From Pseudoalteromonas sp. MMG007 (GTDB lineage Bacteria; Pseudomonadota; Gammaproteobacteria; Enterobacterales; Alteromonadaceae): 64,000 bases of DNA. Shown here in pieces: positions 35,858-43,645 of this stretch (position 1 is the first letter of the stretch; the number at the start of each line of letters is the position of its first letter). The stretch lies in contig NZ_JAGJEI010000002.1 of NCBI RefSeq assembly GCF_018100985.1, positions 62,001-126,000 on the forward strand. Reading direction: 5' to 3'. Position numbers and translations under genes: made by a program. Below the pieces are notes generated by a model. The model did not search any database and had not been told where the DNA came from. It was given only the letters and a program-made list of their open reading frames with translations.

Positions 35858-36820
35858 TTACCAATCAACGAAGTCTGTTATATTGTTCAGCCTGACAACA
35901 GTAGTTAAATCACTACCTAACTCTGACAACCAAAAAGCTTCCCTTTCATCTTGAGCTCCAGCGCCATCCCACTCAACAATTCGGTTTCTTGTATGCTTTA
36001 AATACGGTTTTAATAATACATTTAGATGTTCATCTAAACCTGAATAACCAAACAAAATAACTTCTTCGGCTTCTTCAAGCGCTGAACGTAAATAACTCCA
36101 GTATGTCGATAGAGCCCCTGATGCAGAAATTACTGCAGGCTTATGTTTAACATGTGTAAGAACGATATGCTGACTTGGTTCATCTCGATTAAGAGTAAGA
36201 TTTTGTCTAGGTAACTTTGAAATACTATTTCCACGCTCAACAAATAATGGAGAACCATGCAGATGCAAATAATATCCAAAATTATTGCCATACATTCTAA
36301 CTAAAGTTTCTGATGAAAAACCTTGGTCAATCATGCCATCGACTAAATATCCGTTATATCCATTGAATACATCGTTATCGATAAAAGAATTATATAAAAG
36401 CTTGTCATAGTTCAATGTAGCAACATGTGATTTAGTGCCTTTAACAAACTCAATAAGTGGTTCATAAAAGTCAGGTGGTAATTCACCATCATAATTATGT
36501 AAAAACGTAGCAACTTTATGGATATATTTGGCTGTTATCTCAGGAAAACTTTGTCCGTCTTCAGTTAGCCAATGTATATCTCCATCTCCAATTCTATTTA
36601 ATGACTTACAGTAGGATATAGCTTGGTGTAATAGATCAAGCTCATCTTCGCCTTCTGGTGGCCCATCCTTTCCAAGACAACGAGCGATCAGTTGTTTTTG
36701 TTCGTCAGTTAAAACACCATCTCTATTCCAGATGTTATTAAGAGCGTTTTGTAATGAGAAATGTTCTGGGCATAAACTCATTCCTAGCCCATTTCCAAAT
36801 ATAATTAGCTTCCGTGGCAT
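35858..36820 (-). CDS. SIR2-like domain protein (cassette gene)
   Basis: Protein of 320 residues with the SIR2-like NAD-binding arrangement of phage-defence proteins: KLIIFGNGLG at the N-terminus, ATLNYDKLL (134-142), LHLHGS (185-190, catalytic-type His), and ILFGYSGLDEHL (255-266). There is no additional domain, so it is shorter than DSR or ThsA proteins. NAD consumption upon infection is known for such domains; for this protein it is inference. It lies just downstream of the duplicated GCTGTTA site and just upstream of attC 2, so it is a single-gene cassette. Confidence 0.75.
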   Translation of the reverse strand: MPRKLIIFGNGLGMSLCPEHFSLQNALNNIWNRDGVLTDEQKQLIARCLGKDGPPEGEDELDLLHQAISYCKSLNRIGDGDIHWLTEDGQSFPEITAKYIHKVATFLHNYDGELPPDFYEPLIEFVKGTKSHVATLNYDKLLYNSFIDNDVFNGYNGYLVDGMIDQGFSSETLVRMYGNNFGYYLHLHGSPLFVERGNSISKLPRQNLTLNRDEPSQHIVLTHVKHKPAVISASGALSTYWSYLRSALEEAEEVILFGYSGLDEHLNVLLKPYLKHTRNRIVEWDGAGAQDEREAFWLSELGSDLTTVVRLNNITDFVDW

Positions 36821-36843
36821 TATGACTCACTATGATTTCGGGT

Positions 36844-36908
36844 TAACAGCTTATTGCACCCCACTTTGGGGGGTTATAACACCCCAAAACGGCGTATATT
36901 ACGTTGTT
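36844..36908 (-). repeat. attC/attI-like site, left copy
   Basis: Shared with 42391-42455. On the minus strand it runs from AACAACGTAA through a G-rich hairpin (near-perfect palindrome 36865-36888) to AATAAGCTG-TTA. Sequence similarity with the right copy stops exactly after TTA, where different genes follow. It lacks the TTAAACGG/CCGCTTA boxes of the two clear attC sites, so the type is uncertain. Confidence 0.55.
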
Positions 36909-37097
36909 CGATAATTACACCAAACAACTCATTTATAAACAGATAATTACAATTGCTAATCAGTAGCCTTTGTTATTTAACCCCAAAACGACTTTCAATA
37001 ATGTTATGGGACAAAACTTACATGGCTATATTTATACACAGCCATTAATTAGTTCTATTTTTACTTAACCTAACCTTTGACTAATCGATTTATAAAA

Positions 37098-37712
37098 TTA
37101 CAATTCATTTTCAAACCTTGTATCGTTCTCACAAGGTTTTCCATCGCCATCACCATCCATTTTTGTATTCGGGCAGTTATTAATAAAAAATACAGCCTCT
37201 TCGCGTGAGCGCATTTCAGTACAATACTGCCTGCCATCACACGTAAAATTTTGCGTGTTTTTAGGAATAACGACTTTTGGGTATTTTTCATCAAAGGTAG
37301 CTAAATCGTCATTGGTGGCTAAATCATTGGTGATAATAGGTGTTTGGCTGCTTGAGTGAGCGTTGTATTTATTAATCGCATAAAAACAAAGTGCAGCAAT
37401 AAGCGCTATTGAGGCAACTTTACCTAAAAAGCTACTGGTAAAATTAGATTTGGCAATGCGATGCGGCTGTTGTGTGTGTTTTTGATAAGGTGCTTTAAGC
37501 TCTGCAACGCCTTCTATGCGGCAGTTAACTGCTTTGGTTTTACCATCGGGCTGCGTTGCAACTTCAAAATAAATGGTGTCGCCCACTTTAGGCTTGCGGC
37601 TCATGTGTTTGAGCGCTGATATGTGTATAAACGTGTCGTGCTCTAGGGTGTCTGATTTAATAAAACCAAAACCTTTGTCGGTTTTCCACGTCTTTAACAA
37701 TCCCTTGTGCAT
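37098..37712 (-). CDS. Cold-shock-domain / transmembrane / excalibur protein, copy 1
   Basis: Protein of 204 residues. The N-terminal cold-shock domain (1-67) has the RNA-binding motifs KGFGFI and DTFIHISAL. One transmembrane helix (about 96-112) is followed by a C-terminal excalibur domain (about 150-195) with MDGDGDGKPCEND, a calcium-binding Cys-rich motif. The domain pair across a membrane suggests a cytoplasmic nucleic-acid-binding end and a periplasmic Ca-binding end. It is nearly identical to the gene at 42641-43240, with a few substitutions and a five-residue insertion. Confidence 0.85.
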   Translation of the reverse strand: MHKGLLKTWKTDKGFGFIKSDTLEHDTFIHISALKHMSRKPKVGDTIYFEVATQPDGKTKAVNCRIEGVAELKAPYQKHTQQPHRIAKSNFTSSFLGKVASIALIAALCFYAINKYNAHSSSQTPIITNDLATNDDLATFDEKYPKVVIPKNTQNFTCDGRQYCTEMRSREEAVFFINNCPNTKMDGDGDGKPCENDTRFENEL

Positions 37713-38117
37713 GTATCCGCCTATTTTGCTTAAGCTGCGTTTTACGCAAATTCCATTTAGTTAACACTTGTTATTATACGTTCCTAAATTAGGACGATGC
37801 AACCACATATTCATGTTGCGTTAATTTTACGCTTTACCTAATTAACTTAATTATTAAATTCAGCTTAAAAATAAACGCGCTAAAAACAACTAAAACTCAG
37901 CTTATTTTATTTATAATTTGCGGCCAAATGTCCTTTAATTCATATCAACCATTGCACGCCCAACCACCAGCTTAACAGCTTGTTTACACTCGGTTTTGTT
38001 ATTAGTTATTTCTATCTCAATTAACCGTTTTTAGTACGATTTTTCATTCGTTATTTACTTAATTTATCTATACAATCCACACCTTATTTTTACGCACGTA
38101 TTTTAAGTGATTATCTC
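37713..38117. other. Spacer of the duplicated block (left)
   Basis: 405 bp, AT-rich, gene-free. It holds the divergent promoters of the cold-shock/excalibur and TRIC genes and is almost identical to 43241-43645. No clear operator was recognised. Confidence 0.5.
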
Positions 38118-38579
38118 ATGTTACTAACCGTTGTTTATATTATTGGTATTACCGCAGAAGCCATGACCGGCGCACTTAGCGCAGGCAGAATGAAAATGGA
38201 TTGGTTTGGTGTTGTACTTGTTGCCAGCGCCACGGCAATTGGCGGTGGTAGCGTGCGAGATATTTTACTAGGCAATTACCCGCTTACGTGGGTACAACAC
38301 CCAGAGTATTTATTAATTACTTGCATAGCGGGCATTGTGACTACTTGGCTCGCTAAGTGGGTGGTTAAATTTAAGGGCATTTTTATGCGCCTAGACGCCC
38401 TTGGTTTAGCTGCCTTTAGTATTATTGGCTGCCAAGTGGGACTAAATATGGGGCTGCATTATGGAATTTGTGTAGTGGCTGCGGTTGTAACCGGTGTATT
38501 TGGTGGCTTACTGCGCGATTTAATATGTCGCCAAGCGCCGCTGGTATTACATAACGAGCTATACGAACAACCAAACTAG
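38118..38579 (+). pseudogene. Truncated TRIC-family channel gene (duplicate)
   Basis: The first 146-147 codons match the intact gene at 43646. It then leaves the homologous sequence after HNELY and ends with EQPN and a stop. The last 60 residues, including the final helices of this seven-helix UPF0126/TRIC family, are lost. It is a by-product of the block duplication and is unlikely to be functional. Confidence 0.85.
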
Positions 38580-38722
38580 ACAGCCACTCTTATTGAGCTA
38601 ACAAAACTGTGACACTAATATTTGCTCTTCAAGTTCAAAATTTATCTTTTATGACTGAGTCACTTTATTTCATCCGTTAAATAAGTCATTAGCCCTATTA
38701 AACCTAAATTACACGCATGAAA
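38580..38722. other. Spacer at the right edge of the left duplicate
   Basis: Unique sequence between the duplication breakpoint and the terminator of the transposase gene. No gene was seen. Confidence 0.4.
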
Positions 38723-38743
38723 ACAACTGCATAATGCAGTTGT
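38723..38743 (-). terminator. Terminator of the transposase gene
   Basis: ACAACTGCAT / ATGCAGTTGT inverted repeat followed by TTTTC on the minus strand, 38 bp past the stop codon. Confidence 0.8.
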
Positions 38744-38781
38744 GATTTATTACTGAATAGTTTTACTGAGTAGCTTAAGTT

Positions 38782-39756
38782 TTATGCGAGTAGCTTTTCG
38801 CAATTGCTAACATTTGATCGCCGTTTACGCTTTAAATTTTCACAGTAACTTACTTGTGAAGTGGGTCTGCCTACTGCGCCATGAAATACACGCGTAAATT
38901 GTGTGGTGAGTTTTAACCAGTTTTCAGGGGATATATTAATTCTTTCTAGCAAAGAAAGGTTCATATTATCAATATACCCGCGTTTATCCTCTCGTATTAT
39001 TCGCCCTGTTAACTCAACAAGTTCTAGGTACGATTTAAGCTCAAACGGTAGCCCTTTAGGCATAATCTGACGTGGCATGCCTGCAAAACGTAGTAACTGT
39101 TTAGGCTGTTTACCTTCTGCCCCACATGTTAAGCGCTTATGTACGCTGGTATGGTCTGACCCTTCTGGGGTGTTAGCCATTTTAGCTCTAATGGGGTTTA
39201 AATCTACATACGCCATACAGGCTGCAAGTGCGGCTTCATCAAGCAGTGCTTGTGACCTGAAGCGCCCCTCCCAAAACCTACCAGTACAGTTATCTTCTTT
39301 ATTTGCTCTGCGCGCAATGTCTTCATTTAATAGCCGCATAAACCAGCTGATACTTGATAAGCGTTCCCGGTATTGTTTGACCGTTTTGTTGAAAAAGATG
39401 AGCTCAACGTTACTTAACTTTTCACCTTGTACATATTTTTGCGTTAACAATGTGCCTTTACAAAGCTTATGCCAGCGAATGATAATCGCTTTATCATTTA
39501 GCCTATTTGCTTTTTTATCGTCAACATACAGGACTAAATGGGTGTGATTACTCATTACGGCGTAAGCACATACATCAATACAAAATACCTTCGCTAACTC
39601 AAGTAGCTTATCTTCAACCCACCCTCGTCGATGCTCGTAAGATTGACCAGTAAAACGGTCTTCTCCACATAAAAATGCACGACGAACACAGCGTGAAATA
39701 CAATGGTAGTATTTTGTATCAACCAAACTTACTTGACGCTTTCTTGCAATTGCCAT
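38782..39756 (-). CDS. REP-associated tyrosine transposase-like protein (Y1 HUH)
   Basis: Protein of 324 residues of the Y1_Tnp/RAYT family. The HUH metal motif is HTH at 71-73 (MSNHTHLVLY). The likely nucleophile is Tyr183 in MAYVDLNPIRA. A basic C-terminal region ends KRKRRSNVSNCEKLLA. Relatives cut and join single-stranded DNA at hairpin repeats. Immediately before its ATG (minus strand) is GGGTGTCTT, a box that recurs nearby. It lies between the helicase cassette and the left duplicated block. Confidence 0.85.
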   Translation of the reverse strand: MAIARKRQVSLVDTKYYHCISRCVRRAFLCGEDRFTGQSYEHRRGWVEDKLLELAKVFCIDVCAYAVMSNHTHLVLYVDDKKANRLNDKAIIIRWHKLCKGTLLTQKYVQGEKLSNVELIFFNKTVKQYRERLSSISWFMRLLNEDIARRANKEDNCTGRFWEGRFRSQALLDEAALAACMAYVDLNPIRAKMANTPEGSDHTSVHKRLTCGAEGKQPKQLLRFAGMPRQIMPKGLPFELKSYLELVELTGRIIREDKRGYIDNMNLSLLERINISPENWLKLTTQFTRVFHGAVGRPTSQVSYCENLKRKRRSNVSNCEKLLA

Positions 39757-39765
39757 AAGACACCC
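39757..39765 (-). repeat. GGGTGTCTT box at the transposase start
   Basis: Minus-strand GGGTGTCTT ends at the base before the ATG of the transposase gene. The same box occurs in the opposite orientation 63 bp away. Confidence 0.5.
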
Positions 39766-39827
39766 TGCTTGTTTTTTGCACTAAATAAAGGCTAGCCTCT
39801 AACTTTGAAAAGTGCAAAATTTAGAAT

Positions 39828-39843
39828 GGGTGTCTTATTAATT
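39828..39843 (+). repeat. GGGTGTCTTATTAATT box (right copy)
   Basis: Exact match to 34062-34077. It lies 82 bp before the right intron-end remnant. Confidence 0.6.
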
Positions 39844-39855
39844 TTTTCTAGAGTG

Positions 39856-39897
39856 GGTGTCTTGATAATTTGCATTGGTGTCTTGATAATTTGCATT
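39856..39897 (+). repeat. Perfect tandem 21-bp repeat with GGTGTCTT box
   Basis: GGTGTCTTGATAATTTGCAT plus T occurs twice with no spacer (39856-39876 and 39877-39897). Both begin with the GGTGTCTT box seen at the transposase start. Confidence 0.85.
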
Positions 39898-39902
39898 TGC
39901 GG

Positions 39903-39957
39903 ACCCGCGTGATGGGTGGTGTGGGGGCTGGAGGTTGGAGACCTCCGGCTACCCGAT
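39903..39957 (+). mobile_element. Group II intron 3'-end remnant (IIC-attC type), right copy
   Basis: 52 of 55 bases match the left copy. The same domain VI-like helix is present, with the bulged A at 39951, 7 nt before the CCCGAT end. The following TATGCGC resembles the bottom-strand attC core, as expected for insertion after TTGTT. The 5' side is truncated at the same point, inside what would be domain V. It sits 10 bp past the helicase stop codon. Confidence 0.6.
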
Positions 39958-39967
39958 TATGCGCTCT

Positions 39968-42349
39968 CTATGCAATCATTTCTAACTGCATGTTTTTCCA
40001 ATCAAACTCATTACAATGCTCTTGAATATCGATTAAAAAACGACTTGCATTACTGCCCGTTTCTTTATTATAAGAAATGAACAGACTCTCCTGTGCTCTT
40101 GTCATTGCCACATAAAGTCTAGATGCATCTCTTGCTATATCATAATCTTGTGAATACTTATGAGGCATAACCCCTTCGACTACACCAACTATAAATACGT
40201 GCTGAAATTCGTGACCTTTAGCCGACTCAATCGTACTAATAGCAACACTATCAGTATTATCAATACCAACCGTCTGCTTAAGCTCATTGCTTTTGATTGA
40301 GTTTTCTTTTAATTTTTTAGCGATCCCATCTCTTACTCTTCGATTTAACCCAATAACACAGATTTCAGGATATAATTCGGTACTTTCAATGTCCTGAAAC
40401 TCTCTAATTAACTCATTTACCTTATTACAAGCAAAATTTATTTCATCTTCAATATTTTTACATTTGATGATAAAGGGCTTCTCACTAACTTTTGTAGGAA
40501 AGTCTGGTTTAGTTGGTTTAGCAATATTATCCTCATCAACATCAGCAAATTCATATTTTTCAATTAATGCATATGATGCAGACATGATTTCTTTAGAGTT
40601 TCGGTAGTTTTTCTTCAGAACAAAACTTCTATTAGAAACATTAACTCCACAGTTTTTTAGGACAAACCCTTTATTGTAAATAGTTTGTGCTCCATCGCCA
40701 ACAAGGAATAAGCCATCATTTATACTTGAAATCGTATTTTCAGAGGACTCCCTTAACCCCCCTATCATTGAAACTTCAAGTTGAGATAAATCTTGTACTT
40801 CATCGACAAGAATGCACCTATAAGGGGCATAGTTCACTCTTTTTGATTCCAACTTTTCTACATCTACACTTGCCCAGCCGAAACTCTCTAAAGACTCTTT
40901 GCATCCCTTGATTAATGAGTTTGCTGCAGCTACTGTACCCTCATAATCAATTTTAAAAATCTCTTTTAGCTGGGATGCTTTGTATTTCGCAGCATCTAGA
41001 AATACGTTTCTTCCTTCTGCACTTAAACGTATTTTTCGTCCATGCCTTTTAAAAGATTTGACATCTAAATACTCATTGAACTCTGAATATTGAAGTCTAC
41101 TTCTGATAAAGTAGACTTCTTCTTCTACAAACTTTTTTAGTGCCTGATGGTCTAATTTTCCTAGTCTTGCAGATTTAAAATTTTCGTGAGTTTTTACAAA
41201 ATTCAATACTTTTAAGTCAATTTCATGAATTAAATCACCACTATTCAGTTGACGGTAAGCTGATTCACCTTTTGGGTGTAGTTCTTTAGTTATTGTTTGG
41301 GCAAGGCTTTGTATTGTTGAAGTTTCAATAAGTGAGCCTTCTACTCCGCATAACTCTTTTATTAAAGAGTCCAGTAACTTTCTCATGCTTTCAGTTAATG
41401 TTACTAATAAAATCGGTTTTCTGTATTTTTTAGCAAGATACCTAGCACGATGTAGCATAACGCAGGTTTTTCCACTACCAGATACTCCTCGCAGTCTAGC
41501 AGGACCTTTAAAGTCTTTTATTGCTATTTCTTTTTGTTCTGGATGTAGAAATAACAACCAATCAGCCCAACTCGCATTTTCTGGAAGTTTACTGACTTCA
41601 TCCCAAGTTACAAAGACTTCACTATTTTGAGGTTGATCAATAATTATAGCTAATTCCTGACCTTGAGTTACACTAGCAATACCAATCTCAAATAGAACCC
41701 TATTAGATAATTCTTTTAGCTCAGATAGATGGGAATGGGTAAATAAGTCATCAAACAAAATAGCGGAATCTGTATCTGAAATACCTTCAATATGCTCTAG
41801 AATGCTATTTGGATCACATTCCCAAGACTCTGCGTTTATTGACATAGCATATGTTTTTAGGTCTTCAGCAATACCTAACAAATCCCAGTCTTTTATCGTT
41901 AAATGTCTCAATAAAGGCAAGTCTCTGAGAGATTCAGCTGAATCAACTTCTGGATTTACAATTTTTGTTTTTTCAGGATCCTTTTCTGATATTTGGACAT
42001 AATCTAACGATTGGTCTTTATTGTTTTTAATCCATTTGTAGTCTTTATGATTATCAAGCCACTCTTGAGTATCATCATGATCACCAGCAAAAAGAAAAGC
42101 TCGCGTTTTCAAGTTTTCTTCTACAAGCTGTACAACTAATCGATACCCACCACCAAGATCATACTTTTCAACATTATCTAATCTTGTTTCACCGTTCTTA
42201 GTTCTATTAATCGAAGTTATTGCGCCTTCTGTAGCCGCTTCACTTTGAGCGGCTCTTACTTTAACGGTTGCATCTTTGCCTTTTTTTCCATGTTTTAATA
42301 ATTTTCTAAAACATTTATTAAGGGCTTTAGTTTGTACTACCTTATACAT
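39968..42349 (-). CDS. RelE/ParE-like domain fused to UvrD/Rep-type helicase (cassette gene)
   Basis: Protein of 793 residues. The N-terminus (about 1-105) has a RelE/ParE toxin-like fold (ending GGYRLVVQ...RAFLFAGDHDDTQEWL). A linker leads to an SF1 helicase: Q-motif LHPEQKEI (268-275), Walker A GVSGSGKT (288-295), DEVQD (516-520), then GDGAQTIY, LKKNYRNS, STIESAKGHEF and RLYVAMTRAQ. All helicase motifs are intact. No antitoxin gene is adjacent. It starts about 40 bp after the right GCTGTTA site and ends at the intron remnant, so it looks like a cassette. A toxin-coupled nucleic-acid sensor in defence is inference. Confidence 0.85.
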   Translation of the reverse strand: MYKVVQTKALNKCFRKLLKHGKKGKDATVKVRAAQSEAATEGAITSINRTKNGETRLDNVEKYDLGGGYRLVVQLVEENLKTRAFLFAGDHDDTQEWLDNHKDYKWIKNNKDQSLDYVQISEKDPEKTKIVNPEVDSAESLRDLPLLRHLTIKDWDLLGIAEDLKTYAMSINAESWECDPNSILEHIEGISDTDSAILFDDLFTHSHLSELKELSNRVLFEIGIASVTQGQELAIIIDQPQNSEVFVTWDEVSKLPENASWADWLLFLHPEQKEIAIKDFKGPARLRGVSGSGKTCVMLHRARYLAKKYRKPILLVTLTESMRKLLDSLIKELCGVEGSLIETSTIQSLAQTITKELHPKGESAYRQLNSGDLIHEIDLKVLNFVKTHENFKSARLGKLDHQALKKFVEEEVYFIRSRLQYSEFNEYLDVKSFKRHGRKIRLSAEGRNVFLDAAKYKASQLKEIFKIDYEGTVAAANSLIKGCKESLESFGWASVDVEKLESKRVNYAPYRCILVDEVQDLSQLEVSMIGGLRESSENTISSINDGLFLVGDGAQTIYNKGFVLKNCGVNVSNRSFVLKKNYRNSKEIMSASYALIEKYEFADVDEDNIAKPTKPDFPTKVSEKPFIIKCKNIEDEINFACNKVNELIREFQDIESTELYPEICVIGLNRRVRDGIAKKLKENSIKSNELKQTVGIDNTDSVAISTIESAKGHEFQHVFIVGVVEGVMPHKYSQDYDIARDASRLYVAMTRAQESLFISYNKETGSNASRFLIDIQEHCNEFDWKNMQLEMIA

Positions 42350-42390
42350 TTAGGAGATCCTTACATGGTTAAATTTATGATGATGGCGCA

Positions 42391-42455
42391 TAACAGCTTA
42401 TTGAACCCTACTTTGGGGGGTTATAACCCCCCAAAACGGCATATGTTACGTTGTT
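42391..42455 (-). repeat. attC/attI-like site, right copy
   Basis: Right copy of 36844-36908. It includes the perfect 24-bp palindrome at 42412-42435 (TTTGGGGGGTTA / TAACCCCCCAAA) and the end AATAAGCTG-TTATGCGC. The last six bases match a standard attC crossover core. Helicase cassette DNA begins after the core. Confidence 0.6.
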
Positions 42456-42570
42456 CGATAATTACACCAAACAACTCGTTTATAATTAGACAATAACAAT
42501 TGCCATTCAGTAGCCTTTATTATTTAACCCTATAACCCATTTTAATAATTTTATGGGGTAGATTGCGCAT

Positions 42571-42588
42571 CACTGTATTTATATACAG
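42571..42588. promoter_or_regulatory. CTGT-N8-ACAG palindrome (LexA-like)
   Basis: CACTGTAT-TTAT-ATACAG (42571-42588). It has the same form as the two at 16.7-16.9 kb. It is 52 bp past the stop of the cold-shock/excalibur gene and 224 bp upstream of the helicase start. The left duplicate has a different hairpin at this position. SOS control of the helicase is possible but unproven. Confidence 0.35.
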
Positions 42589-42640
42589 CATACAGTAAAG
42601 CCTATTTTAAATTTAACTTTTAACTAATCGGTTTCTAAAA

Positions 42641-43240
42641 TTACCATTCATTTTGAAACCTTGTATCGTTCTCACAAGGATTACCATCACCGTCGCCATC
42701 CATTTTTGTATTCGGGCAGTTATTAATAAAAAACACCGCCTCTTCGCGTGAGCGCATTTCAGTACAATACTGCCTGCCATCACACGTAAAATTTTGCGTG
42801 CTTTTAGGAATAACGACTTTAGGGTATTGTTCATCAAAGGTAGCTAAATCGTCATTTGTAATAACAGGAATTTGGCTGCTTGAGTGAGTGTTGTATTTAT
42901 TTACTGCGATAAAGCCAAGCACGGCGATAATGCTAATTGACGCGACTTTAGCTAAAAAGCTACTAGCAAAATTAGATTTAGCAATGCGGTGCGGCTGTTG
43001 TTTGTGTTTTTGGTAAGGTGCTTTAAGCTCTGTAACGCCTTCTATGCGGCAATTAATTGCTTTGGTTTTACCATCTGGCTGCGTAGCAACTTCAAAATAA
43101 ATGGTGTCGCCAACTTTTGGCTTGCGGCTCATGTGTTTAAGCGCTGATATGTGTATAAACGTGTCGTGTTTTAGGGTGTCTGATTTAATAAAACCAAACC
43201 CTTTGTCAGTTTTCCACGTTTTTAACAATCCCTTGTGCAT
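42641..43240 (-). CDS. Cold-shock-domain / transmembrane / excalibur protein, copy 2
   Basis: Protein of 199 residues with the same three-part architecture as the gene at 37098-37712: cold-shock domain 1-67 (KGFGFI, FIHISAL), a single transmembrane helix (about 96-112), and an excalibur domain with MDGDGDGNPCEND. Both copies are intact, and the changes are mostly in the linker. This copy lies beside the intact TRIC gene and is probably the ancestral one. A fused cold-shock/excalibur protein of this kind has no known function that I can name. Confidence 0.85.
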   Translation of the reverse strand: MHKGLLKTWKTDKGFGFIKSDTLKHDTFIHISALKHMSRKPKVGDTIYFEVATQPDGKTKAINCRIEGVTELKAPYQKHKQQPHRIAKSNFASSFLAKVASISIIAVLGFIAVNKYNTHSSSQIPVITNDDLATFDEQYPKVVIPKSTQNFTCDGRQYCTEMRSREEAVFFINNCPNTKMDGDGDGNPCENDTRFQNEW

Positions 43241-43645
43241 GTATCCGCCTATTTTGCTTAAGCTGCGTTTTACGCAAATTCCATTTAGTTAACACTTATT
43301 ATTATACGTTCCTAAATTAAAACCATGCAACTAAATATTCATGTTGCGTTAATTTTTTACGCTTTACCTAATTAACTCAACTATTAAATTCAGCCTAAAA
43401 ATAAACGCGCTAAAACAACTAAACCTGACCTGTTTTATTTATAATTTGCGGCCAAATGTCCTTTAATTCATATCAACCATTAGGTACTCACCCACCAGCT
43501 TAACAGCTTGTTTACACTCAGTTTTGTTATTAGTTATTTCTATCTAAATTAACCGTTTTTAGTACGATTTTTCATTCGTTATTTACTTAATTTATCTATA
43601 CAATCCACACCTTATTTTTACGCACGTATTTTAAGTGATTATCTC
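43241..43645. other. Spacer of the duplicated block (right)
   Basis: 405 bp without genes, near-identical to the left spacer, holding divergent promoters. Confidence 0.5.

Larger units (their letters stand above)
36844..38565. repeat. Duplicated 1.7-kb block, left copy
   Basis: Near-identical to 42391-44093 in the same orientation. It contains the attC-like site, the cold-shock/excalibur gene, a 405-bp spacer and the first 146 codons of the TRIC-family gene. Identity ends at ATACG (38561-38565). Internal differences are scattered, including a small coding indel. Confidence 0.93.

Noticed and set aside
37070-37294. 74-aa minus-strand frame overlapping the cold-shock/excalibur gene (and its twin at 42613-42837)
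   Set aside because: Out-of-frame shadow of a well-supported gene. Its conservation in both copies follows from the block duplication.
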